The position numbers and the translations under genes were made by a program. 29,942 bases of DNA from a virus: the IMG/VR virus record IMGVR_UViG_3300035180_002547, positions 1 to 29,942 of that record; one strand, given 5' to 3'. Below the pieces are notes generated by a model, which saw only the letters and a program-made list of their open reading frames with translations, did not search any database and was not told where the DNA came from. Shown piece by piece: positions 16,578 to 23,480 of the stretch. Numbering within the stretch: the stretch's first letter is position 1; every line of letters starts with the position of its first letter.

Positions 16578-17344
16578 TGATACAAAGATTTAGAAAAGTA
16601 ACTAATGGACTTTATAGAGGTAGTGCTCCAACACCTCAAGATGTTGTTATGTTAAAAAACAATCTTGGAATAAACAAGATAGTTAGTTTAGATGAGCGAG
16701 CTGGTTTAAGAATTGAAAGAACTGCTAAATTATTAGATATTAAACAAGTTATATTGCCAATACATTTTCATGATGTTAAAAAATCATTACTTAATATTCT
16801 AAGTCATAATCTAAAAGAACTTTTTTTAGAGGGCGGGCCTACTTTTATACATTGTGAGGCCGGTAAAGATAGAACTGGTTTAGCGGTAGCTTTAGTGCAA
16901 TGTAAATATCTTGGTAAAAATCCAGAAGACGCAATAGAAGAAGCCAAATCTTTAGGTTTTGGTTTGGGAATTGATCATAAATCAATTACTTTATTTGAAA
17001 AACTAATAATAGGGTGTAAACCTGCTAAAGATGAAAATAATGCTGATATAGTTTCAAACGAAAGAGAATATATTGGAGATAATCGAGATTCATTTTTAGA
17101 TGAAGGTCACCAGGGTTCTTTTGCACCATATTTAAGTGTTACAAAGCAAAATCCCATGGATGCAGTATATAATTTTGTTATGGATCAATCTCCTACTAGA
17201 GAAAATTATCAAAGTTACAAGTCAATAAAAGAGCATAATCCTCAAGAAGAGGATACGGTTCCTCAAGTTGGTGTATATGATAATGATGCGGGTGGAAGAG
17301 GTTTTGGCCCAGCAGAAAATAATGGTGGATTTATTTATGATTAA
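16577..17344 (+). CDS. Tyrosine/dual-specificity phosphatase-like enzyme
   Basis: A 255-residue protein. The phosphatase P-loop is HCEAGKDRTG (92-101) with nucleophile C93 and R99. The N-terminus (VTNGLYRGSAPTPQDVVMLK) and NKIVSLDERAGLRIE match the start of bacterial dual-specificity or protein-tyrosine-phosphatase-type enzymes, and a possible general-acid loop lies around 60-67 (LPIHFHDV). The family removes phosphate from phosphotyrosine/serine or from phosphoinositides and nucleotide-type substrates; the substrate here is unknown. The fold ends near residue 155; the last 100 residues are a polar tail ending GGRGFGPAENNGGFIYD, atypical of the family. It lies within a virion-type operon, overlapping its neighbours by 1 and 8 bases. 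Confidence 0.88.
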   Translation: MIQRFRKVTNGLYRGSAPTPQDVVMLKNNLGINKIVSLDERAGLRIERTAKLLDIKQVILPIHFHDVKKSLLNILSHNLKELFLEGGPTFIHCEAGKDRTGLAVALVQCKYLGKNPEDAIEEAKSLGFGLGIDHKSITLFEKLIIGCKPAKDENNADIVSNEREYIGDNRDSFLDEGHQGSFAPYLSVTKQNPMDAVYNFVMDQSPTRENYQSYKSIKEHNPQEEDTVPQVGVYDNDAGGRGFGPAENNGGFIYD

Positions 17345-17990
17345 GAAAGCATATGCTGTTCAAATGACTTATGACGTATCTGATGAGGAAAAGAATCAGG
17401 CCGAAAAAGCCTTATTATTTTTTGTTCATACTGATAAGATTTTGACAATGGCATCTGATCATTTAAATATAATGAAAACTCCTTTCAAAGATAGCCCAGA
17501 AATGAGTCCTAATGAAGTTATGAAAGCTCGTGCAGCTATTAGAAGATTTAGAGATAAAGTTGTTGATAATTTCAATGATTTTAAACGCTCTGCTTTTAAT
17601 TGTGTTAATATAATGCAGATATTTTCAACTGACACCCAAACTTTAAAGCTAATGAAATCATTTATTTCATCTATAGATGAACTAGAAGTAAAGGTTAATA
17701 GATTTGTTGATATTTTTTCTGATTTAGAATCAAAATCTTTCGCTCAAGATGTAGTTAAATTAATTGAAAATATTCAGGCACAATGCGATGATATCCATGA
17801 AATAATTGATGATAGAATAAAAACTCATATACAAACTAATATATTGGCAACTAGTTGGGTAGATAACGTTAGCACTGATTTACAGATGCAGATTGAACGA
17901 AAAACCCCACTAATTATAGATCTTTTTAATAAAAGACAAGACGAGCTTAATGAAGCTTTGAAGGAGAGAACTTTACAACCAGGTAACTAA
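17337..17990 (+). CDS. Hypothetical helical protein
   Basis: The start is placed at 17337 (MIKKAYAVQMTYDVSDEEKN) because a GGTGG lies at suitable distance and the 8-base overlap with the phosphatase gene is normal here; the open frame extends back to 17268, but that part would encode an odd Met-rich stretch inside the upstream gene. The 217-residue product is almost entirely helical and charged, with no recognised motif, signal or membrane segment. It closes the operon: a 111-bp gap follows, with a possible promoter. A virion or chaperone-like role is only a guess from context. Confidence 0.82.
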   Translation: MIKKAYAVQMTYDVSDEEKNQAEKALLFFVHTDKILTMASDHLNIMKTPFKDSPEMSPNEVMKARAAIRRFRDKVVDNFNDFKRSAFNCVNIMQIFSTDTQTLKLMKSFISSIDELEVKVNRFVDIFSDLESKSFAQDVVKLIENIQAQCDDIHEIIDDRIKTHIQTNILATSWVDNVSTDLQMQIERKTPLIIDLFNKRQDELNEALKERTLQPGN

Positions 17991-18059
17991 ATTAGGTAAT
18001 TATGATGGTAATATTCAGATATATGATTGAAATTACTGTCTGCAATGGCAATAATACAT

Positions 18060-18071
18060 TATAATTTAGTA
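18060..18071 (+). promoter_or_regulatory. Recurrent TATAATTTAGTA element, possible late promoter
   Basis: Second exact copy of the 12-mer found at 12782, here 30 bp before the ATG of the 51-aa gene and in the 111-bp gap between two gene clusters. Its place at the start of the protease/scaffold cluster would suit a late promoter. Start of transcription is not known. Confidence 0.35.
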
Positions 18072-18101
18072 ACTATTGTAATTCTTCTCATTGGAGAATA
18101 A

Positions 18102-18257
18102 ATGTTTATAAAACACGGTGATGGAAAAATATTATCAGTTGTTGAGACTGAAGAGATGACTGAAGAGCAGAAGAAAACTGCTAGTGATCTTGCTAAGAGA
18201 ACAGTTAAAACAGCCATTGATACTGATACTTCTTCACAAAAGAAGTCAGAGGAATAA
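18102..18257 (+). CDS. Small 51-aa hypothetical protein
   Basis: A short frame with a good ribosome binding site (TTGGAGAATAA before ATG) that ends 3 bases before the protease/scaffold gene. The product begins MFIKHGDGKILSVVETEEMT, a short strand-type N-terminus, then becomes Glu/Lys/Thr-rich and ends KKSEE. The gene fills the space between the possible promoter at 18060 and the protease gene and has the phage's typical spacing, so it is probably real. The function is unknown; a small capsid-assembly protein is possible. Confidence 0.7.
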   Translation: MFIKHGDGKILSVVETEEMTEEQKKTASDLAKRTVKTAIDTDTSSQKKSEE

Positions 18258-18260
18258 TTC

Positions 18261-21200
18261 ATGACATTTATCAAACTAGGTGAAACACAAGAAATCAAAT
18301 TAGAGAGTATGGAATCTTGTCTTCCTTCTGTTAGTCCAGAAATTTTAGATAACTTTCGTAAGTTCGCAGCAAATTTGAAAAAGATTGCCCCTAAAGCGGA
18401 AGATTTTCTTTATTTTTCTGCTGTTATGATGCATGCAGCTGAAGCTGCCGGAATTAATGATGACGGCACTCCAAAACTTACTTTACGTGGAGAAAATGTT
18501 CAAGTAGGTTGGGATAAAAGAGGCGGAACCTGGCGCTGGACAACCAATGACCCCGGAATTAAACCATATAAGAATTCTAATGGAGATATTTTTCCAGAAG
18601 AAGAATTAGTAAAAGCTTATAAGAAGTGGGTCGGAAAACCTCTTTGCATTGATCATAAATCAAGTTCAGTAGATCATGTAAGAGGTTTTATAGTTGATAC
18701 TTATTATGATCGTAATCTAAAAAGAGTAATTGCATTATGTGCTTTAGATAAAGCTGGATATCCTCAGCTTGCAAGACAAGTTGCTACAGGAGTTTCTAAC
18801 TGTGTGTCCATGGGTACCGCTGTTGGTAAAGCTATCTGCACTGAAGAAGGTTGTCATCGTGTGGCTCGTACAGAAACTGATTTCTGTGACCACATGAAAC
18901 GTAAGACATGCTACGGTGAAATTAACGTTGATTTAAACCCACTCGAATTATCTATTGTTGTAAATGGTGCTGATCCAAAAGCAAATATTAAACACATTAT
19001 TGCTGCTGCTAATACATTAAATACTTATGTTGAAAATAAACAAAAAGAATTAAACAAATTAGCAGATTTATCTTTTACAGCAACACTTACAGTTACTGAC
19101 CCTCAAGGTAAAGAGGGCGTCGGCAACACACAATTTACAATTAACGCAACTGATTTAGAAAAATTCAAGTCAGACGTTGATGACGCTTTTCAGAAATTAA
19201 GTGAGATTAATAACTCTGCTAAAATTTCTGAAAAAGATACTAATCATTTGGCATCAGATCAATTGGTGGATACTCCACCTGCTGATTCTGGATTGGCACC
19301 CCCACATGCAAGATATGCATCTGTTGAAGTAGGGGCAGACTCCATAGCTGAGCTTCGAGATGTTACAAAATCTATCGAAACTAAGCTGGCCTTAATGAAG
19401 CAAAGCTTGGACAAGTTAGCAAATACTTCTACAAACACACAAGAGGAAAATATGTCAGATTCAAATATCAAACAAGGTTATTACCAAGGTGCAGGTGGCG
19501 TTAATGAGCCTACTCCAGGTCAAGCAAAGTATCCTAAAGATCCTCTTCAAGAGCATCTTCGTGAAAAAGAGGATAAGCACATGAATGGTCAATCACCATT
19601 TCCAGGTGTTGGTCCAGTAGATGGTATGCATCCATCTCCAGATTCTGCGGAACAATCTAATGAATTAGAGCGTAAAAAAATGCTTGCCCGAGCTGAATCT
19701 GAAGAGAGAGCACAAAGACGCCAAGCAATTGTTAATCTTGCTAAAGCAGCTCTTGAAAATAAGACAGCTTATTTCCAAGGTGGTGGTGGTGTTAATGAAC
19801 CCGCCAAGCCAGGTACTCAAAAGTATCCAGTTGATAAATTAGAATATGTTCTTCGTGAAAAAGAGGATAAGCACATGAATGGTCAAAAGCCATTTCCAGG
19901 TGTTGGCGCAGTTGATGGACTTCATCCATCTCCAAGCTCATCAGATACTTCTGATGAATTAAAGCGTAAAGAAATGTTACGTAGAGCATCTGCTCTTAGT
20001 GCTAAGTTCGCTTATGCAACTAATGAAGATGGTACGCGTAATTTTGGAGATTGCGCTTGGGAAGTTTATCGTGGCGATAAGTTAATTCTAGCAGCATCTG
20101 TTGCAGATTTGGCTGGTGGTCAAGTCGGTAAACTATATAAAGATATTGCTACTAAAGAATTTGGAGCAAACTTACTTGAAAAAGTAAAAGCCCACGGTGT
20201 TGATAAAGTTCGTTCACTTGTAAAGAGTGCTCAAGCTGCTCCACCACCAGATGCAGGCGCCCCATCTCCAGTAGATTCTTCTGCCCAACCTCCACAAGCA
20301 GATTCTTCTGCTCCAGTTGGTAATCCAGCAGTTGAAGATACTGGTAAATCAGGTGATCCAAAAGAAGCCTTCGTTGAAATGTCAGAGAAAGTTAGAGATT
20401 TAGGCTCAGACCTAGTAGAAGCTGCAAGAGCTTTAACTGGTGAACAAGCTGAAATGGGCGAGATGGAAGGCGCCCCTGTCGGTGCTCCAGCTCCAGAAAT
20501 GGGCGCAGCTGCTTCCTTTAGTACTAACACTCTTAATAGCTTAAGAAAACAACTTAATGGTGCATTAACTGATGCAATCAAAGAAGCAGTAGCTAATTTG
20601 AATGATCATGCACAAGAGCTTGATATGATTGCCGGTCTTTATGATAAGGGTGCAGTAACAAGTGGAAATCAAGAGTTTGTTGGAAATATTGCTAGTGACG
20701 CACTCAATGAAGCTAAGTCTGCCGTTGCAGATGGATTCAAATTGATGACCGCTTTTGTTAAGTATGCCCGTGGTACTAATGCAATCGTTAAGCGTGCAGC
20801 AATTGAAGCAGAACTTGAGGCATTAGCTGAGGGAGAAACTATGACAAGCGAACAAGAAGCTAACAATGGCGATGACTTGATGGCCATGATCTCTGACACC
20901 AACTCTGATTTGGATGATGTCAGAAGCTTAATGGCAGATGATAATGACCATGCTGGAGCAGAACCACACAGTGAGCTACTTGAAATGCTTAGTGAAGAAG
21001 ATGGATTACCAGCTGATGACGCAAATGAAGTTGATGTTGCGTTGAAGCCAGGACAAGAACTACCAAAGGGTCTTCCACAAGATGCACATGTATCTGTTGC
21101 AGGATTTGATACTAAGGCAGAGCGTGCTACCATGAGAGCTAAATTAGCTGCTGATGCATTGGGCAAGCAAGAAGATGGAGAAATCCAAGATATGTCTCAT

Positions 21201-21866
21201 GCTAAGTTCAGTGATATGTTACAAGAAGCCGATTATTTAGCTGATGGTCAAACTGAACTTGATACTAAGCCATCTGATAATCTAGGAAAAGTAGAAACTC
21301 TTCCAGAAATTAATAAGGCCATGATGGATCTTGCAAAAGCTCCACCAAAGGTTCGCAAAGAAGCTGAAGCAATTCATAAGTTAATTTCTGAAGGATCACT
21401 TAACCCAGCTGATTTAGACGCTCTAGTAGCAGAAGGTCTAGACAAGGATGCAGTTGCCTATTACAAGAAATATTGGGCACAAGCTGATGGTGGATCTGAA
21501 TTTGCAAGTGAATTAGTCAAAGAACACGTTAAGTCACAACTTGAAACTGAACTTAATGGTTATAGAGTAAAATTAGCTAGAGCATATGAATTAGCATATG
21601 ATATGGTTGACCGTGGATTATGCTCTTCAGATAGAATTCACGTTACTGCTCAAGTAGACGAAATTATGAAGTTTAATGATGAATCTTTTGAGTCTCTTAA
21701 GAGAGTAGTCGCAAGACACGAACCAGTATTACGTAAGTCTGCTGGTCGTTTACCACAAGTTGGTGTAATTGGCTCTGGTGAAATCAATACTACAACTGCA
21801 TCCGCAGATGATGATTGGTCTCAATTGTCCGCAGCATTTGCTAAGACTTCCAAGAGAATGTTCTAA
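18261..21866 (+). CDS. Prohead protease fused to scaffold-like protein
   Basis: A 1201-residue protein preceded by GAGGAATAATTC. Residues 115-245 resemble a phage prohead protease: candidate catalytic H132 (KPLCIDHKSSSVDHVRGFIV), candidate Ser in VATGVSNCVSMGTA (S179 or S183), and a late ELSIVVNGADPKANI, like the ELSLVxxPAN motif of the HK97-type family. A Cys/His cluster (C193, C198, C209, H211, C217) may bind zinc and is unusual. Two ~97-residue repeats follow from 406 and 503. The remainder is acidic, Ala/Glu-rich and helical, as in scaffolds, ending in a conserved-looking KLARAYELAYDMVDRGL helix. Internal ATGs with strong Shine-Dalgarno sequences at 19452 and 20841 may give nested scaffold products. 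Protease assignment is probable; the scaffold role is inferred. Confidence 0.88.
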   Translation: MTFIKLGETQEIKLESMESCLPSVSPEILDNFRKFAANLKKIAPKAEDFLYFSAVMMHAAEAAGINDDGTPKLTLRGENVQVGWDKRGGTWRWTTNDPGIKPYKNSNGDIFPEEELVKAYKKWVGKPLCIDHKSSSVDHVRGFIVDTYYDRNLKRVIALCALDKAGYPQLARQVATGVSNCVSMGTAVGKAICTEEGCHRVARTETDFCDHMKRKTCYGEINVDLNPLELSIVVNGADPKANIKHIIAAANTLNTYVENKQKELNKLADLSFTATLTVTDPQGKEGVGNTQFTINATDLEKFKSDVDDAFQKLSEINNSAKISEKDTNHLASDQLVDTPPADSGLAPPHARYASVEVGADSIAELRDVTKSIETKLALMKQSLDKLANTSTNTQEENMSDSNIKQGYYQGAGGVNEPTPGQAKYPKDPLQEHLREKEDKHMNGQSPFPGVGPVDGMHPSPDSAEQSNELERKKMLARAESEERAQRRQAIVNLAKAALENKTAYFQGGGGVNEPAKPGTQKYPVDKLEYVLREKEDKHMNGQKPFPGVGAVDGLHPSPSSSDTSDELKRKEMLRRASALSAKFAYATNEDGTRNFGDCAWEVYRGDKLILAASVADLAGGQVGKLYKDIATKEFGANLLEKVKAHGVDKVRSLVKSAQAAPPPDAGAPSPVDSSAQPPQADSSAPVGNPAVEDTGKSGDPKEAFVEMSEKVRDLGSDLVEAARALTGEQAEMGEMEGAPVGAPAPEMGAAASFSTNTLNSLRKQLNGALTDAIKEAVANLNDHAQELDMIAGLYDKGAVTSGNQEFVGNIASDALNEAKSAVADGFKLMTAFVKYARGTNAIVKRAAIEAELEALAEGETMTSEQEANNGDDLMAMISDTNSDLDDVRSLMADDNDHAGAEPHSELLEMLSEEDGLPADDANEVDVALKPGQELPKGLPQDAHVSVAGFDTKAERATMRAKLAADALGKQEDGEIQDMSHAKFSDMLQEADYLADGQTELDTKPSDNLGKVETLPEINKAMMDLAKAPPKVRKEAEAIHKLISEGSLNPADLDALVAEGLDKDAVAYYKKYWAQADGGSEFASELVKEHVKSQLETELNGYRVKLARAYELAYDMVDRGLCSSDRIHVTAQVDEIMKFNDESFESLKRVVARHEPVLRKSAGRLPQVGVIGSGEINTTTASADDDWSQLSAAFAKTSKRMF
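19442..19454 (+). promoter_or_regulatory. Internal ribosome binding site and in-frame ATG (residue 398)
   Basis: AGAGG at 19442-19446 lies 5 bases before an in-frame ATG at 19452 inside the protease/scaffold gene. A start here would give an 804-residue protein beginning MSDSNIKQGYYQGAGGV, without the protease domain. This resembles the lambda C/Nu3 arrangement, in which a scaffold is made from an internal start in the protease gene. Not proven; the same bases encode Gln-Glu-Glu. Confidence 0.5.
19476..19930 (+). repeat. Two tandem ~97-residue coding repeats with YFQGGGGVNEP head
   Basis: Copy 1 begins at residue 406 (GYYQGAGGVNEPTP) and copy 2 at 503 (AYFQGGGGVNEPAK). Both continue with KYP, then REKEDKHMNGQ, FPGVG, VDG and HPSP, and end in a charged helix containing ELKRKEML or ELERKKML. 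A 36-base run is identical at 19557-19592 and 19851-19886 (294 bp apart), which points to a fairly recent duplication or gene conversion. Confidence 0.9.
20829..20843 (+). promoter_or_regulatory. Second internal ribosome binding site and in-frame ATG (residue 861)
   Basis: GAGGGAG at 20829-20835 lies 5 bases before an in-frame ATG at 20841. Initiation here would give a 341-residue acidic protein starting MTSEQEANNGDDLMAMISD, corresponding to the C-terminal scaffold-like region. It may be a functional nested start or a relic of a gene fusion; the same bases encode Glu-Gly-Glu, so chance is possible. Confidence 0.4.
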
Positions 21867-21895
21867 GCAATCAAACAAACTGAATAGAGGATATT

Positions 21896-22657
21896 ATGTC
21901 TAATAAAAGCGTATCAGATTTTGTCGCTGCCGCAATGGATGCAGCATTAAAAAGCCAAGAGTATAAGACTTTGTTTAATACTCAATACAAATTCGCATCA
22001 GATGAAAATGATGTAAAGGGTTGTTCAAAATGTGGCAGTGGTTCATGTTCATGCGGGGATTCCAGCATGGCAGATGATCAAGATGCCAAGAAAAAGAAGG
22101 ACTCTTCCGACTCTGCAAGTGCATGGGATGATAATGATGTCCGTAAAAAGAAGGATGAATCTTCTTCTTCTAGCAGCGACTCTTCCAGCGCAGATGATAA
22201 TGATGCAAAAAAGAAGATGCCACCTTGGTTAAAGGATAAGTCAGATTCTTCTAGTGCAGATGATGCTGATGTAAGAGTAGAAGCTGCATTTGATATGGCA
22301 ATTGACAGTTTACTTACTGCATCTGCCGCTCTTGATTCTGTTGGTATGGAAAAATCCGCATCATTCAGTTTGAAACTTGCCTCTTTAGTTGTTGAAGCTA
22401 AGAAAAAAGACAAGGAATCTAAGAAGAGCAGCAAATCAGACAGCAATGATGCCAAAGATAAGGCAAAAGCCAAGGCTGCAAAAGAAAAAGAAGAAGCTGC
22501 TAAGAAGAAAGCTAAAGAAAAAGAGAAGCACGACACTCAAATGGCTAAAGATAAGGCTGCAAAAGAAAAAGAGAAGGCAAAAGCCCAAGCTGAAAAAGAA
22601 AAAGCAGCTAAAGAAAAAGAAAAGGCAAAAGCTAAAGCATCTTCTTCTAAGAAGTAA
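21896..22657 (+). CDS. Histone-H1-like lysine/alanine-rich protein with Cys cluster and DD-x-DAKKK repeats
   Basis: A 253-residue protein with TAGAGGATATT before its ATG. Residues 1-35 look like a short helical head. Then comes a Cys cluster (GCSKCGSGSCSCGD) that could bind metal. A low-complexity part repeats a block of acidic residues then lysines (ADDQDAKKKK, DDNDVRKKK, ADDNDAKKK) separated by serine runs. A helical hairpin lies at 134-168 (LLTASAALDSVGMEKSASFS). The last ~80 residues are a Lys/Ala/Glu tail (KEKEKAKAKA). Such tails resemble histone H1 or TolA-like helices and could bind DNA or form a long charged helix. Directly follows the scaffold gene, so an internal head or DNA-compacting role is possible. 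Inference only. Confidence 0.83.
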   Translation: MSNKSVSDFVAAAMDAALKSQEYKTLFNTQYKFASDENDVKGCSKCGSGSCSCGDSSMADDQDAKKKKDSSDSASAWDDNDVRKKKDESSSSSSDSSSADDNDAKKKMPPWLKDKSDSSSADDADVRVEAAFDMAIDSLLTASAALDSVGMEKSASFSLKLASLVVEAKKKDKESKKSSKSDSNDAKDKAKAKAAKEKEEAAKKKAKEKEKHDTQMAKDKAAKEKEKAKAQAEKEKAAKEKEKAKAKASSSKK

Positions 22658-22671
22658 TTACGAGGCCAATA

Positions 22672-22899
22672 ATGTTTAAAAATAGTAGCTTTGAGGAAGA
22701 AATCTATCGTTCAATGGAAAAACAACTTGTATCAAATCAAGTTGAAAACAAACATGGATTCAAAAGAATTGCTCAAGCTGCTGAATATCTAAATGCCGCT
22801 GCTGAAATTTTTGATCAGGCAGGCATGTCTGAACAGGCCAAAGAAATAACTGAAGTCTTGCACGGATTAGCACAAGAGCTATCCGGCAAGACTTCTTAA
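22672..22899 (+). CDS. Small helical protein, paralogue 1 of a tandem pair
   Basis: A 75-residue protein with CGAGGCCAATA before its ATG. It begins MFKNSSFEEEIYRSMEKQL and contains AAEYLNAAAEIFDQAGMSEQ followed by AKEITEVLHGLA, a two-helix hairpin that occurs in several proteins of this phage. The next gene is clearly related over nearly its whole length, so this is a local duplication. No membrane segment, signal peptide or catalytic motif. It follows the scaffold and histone-like genes, which suggests an internal or minor head protein, but the function is unknown. Confidence 0.8.
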   Translation: MFKNSSFEEEIYRSMEKQLVSNQVENKHGFKRIAQAAEYLNAAAEIFDQAGMSEQAKEITEVLHGLAQELSGKTS

Positions 22900-22910
22900 T
22901 TTGAGGAATG

Positions 22911-23324
22911 ATGATTAAAAAAAGCATTTTTGAAGATGAATTAATTCGTGGCATGCAATTAGAATTGCAAGCGCATGATAAAAAACAAGGTATGCAAAAT
23001 CTTGTTAAGGCAGCTGAATATCTTCAGTCAGCTTTAGAGATCTTTGAAGAAGCTGGTCTTAATTCAAAAGCAGACCAAGTGTTAAACATACTTGAAAAAA
23101 TTGCTTTAGATTCTAATAATAGTAAGGGTGGCCCTCATACTGTTAATGATAGTCATACTAATGGATTAACTCCAGACAAAATGACAAAAAATCTTCAACA
23201 ACATGGTACCGTATTTAATATGGCAGATGACAATAAATCAGATGATTTATTGAATGCTGAAGTTAAAGAACAACCAATTGAAGTTTCAGACGATCCTAAT
23301 AAGACATTTGAAGATAGTGATTAA
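22911..23324 (+). CDS. Helical protein, paralogue 2 of a tandem pair, with added C-terminal tail
   Basis: The start is placed at 22911 rather than the adjacent ATG at 22908: the sequence then begins MIKKSIFEDEL, which aligns with MFKNSSFEEEI of the preceding paralogue, and GAGGA sits at a more usual distance. The shared domain (AAEYLQSALEIFEEAGLNSK) covers residues 1-68. The remaining ~70 residues are a polar tail with His/Asn/Asp (GGPHTVNDSHTNGLTPDKM, later DDPNKTFEDSD) absent from the first copy. Product 137 residues. The tail gives it a different surface or partner. Function unknown. A 156-bp gap with structured sequence follows. Confidence 0.82.
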   Translation: MIKKSIFEDELIRGMQLELQAHDKKQGMQNLVKAAEYLQSALEIFEEAGLNSKADQVLNILEKIALDSNNSKGGPHTVNDSHTNGLTPDKMTKNLQQHGTVFNMADDNKSDDLLNAEVKEQPIEVSDDPNKTFEDSD

Positions 23325-23338
23325 TAATTTTATACAAT

Positions 23339-23350
23339 ATTGCTAGCAAT
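23339..23350. repeat. 12-bp perfect palindrome
   Basis: ATTGCTAGCAAT, a perfect 6+6 palindrome 15 bp after the stop of the previous gene. It could be a binding site for a dimeric regulator; it is too weak for a terminator on its own, with no T-run after it. Chance cannot be excluded. Confidence 0.3.
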
Positions 23351-23360
23351 AACAAATCGT

Positions 23361-23371
23361 TATATTTAGTT
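23361..23371 (+). promoter_or_regulatory. Variant of the TATAATTTAGT element
   Basis: TATATTTAGTT resembles the 12-mer repeated at 12782 and 18060, and lies just left of an inverted repeat in the 156-bp gap before the gene at 23481. It is farther from its ATG (about 110 bp) than the other copies, so it is a weaker promoter candidate. Confidence 0.25.
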
Positions 23372-23373
23372 GA

Positions 23374-23415
23374 ATTTCGTCCTATAAAAAGATATATAGT
23401 ATAGCGAGACGAAAT
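23374..23415. repeat. Inverted repeat ATTTCGTC / GACGAAAT, 8-bp arms
   Basis: Perfect 8-bp arms at 23374-23381 and 23408-23415 separated by 26 bases; the interior CTATA and TATAG can extend the pairing with a small bulge. It lies in the leader of the gene at 23481. It could be an operator, an mRNA leader structure or an RNA-processing site. No U-run follows, so not an obvious terminator. Confidence 0.45.
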
Positions 23416-23480
23416 AGATGCTAAGGATAGATAATGAAGAATTGCTACTACAATATAAATTTTAATAATGGCGGTGAATT

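Noticed and set aside
17268-17336. Upstream start for the gene at 17337
   Set aside because: The extra 23 residues are Met-rich and lie inside the phosphatase gene; the better ribosome binding site belongs to 17337.
18003-18065. 20-aa frame starting MMVIFRYMIEI
   Set aside because: Very short, weak ribosome binding site, and it overlaps the promoter-like element; no support.
20231-21166. Long minus-strand frames of 116 and 165 aa
   Set aside because: Antisense shadows of the Ala/Glu/Asp-rich scaffold gene, without ribosome binding sites or recognisable domains.
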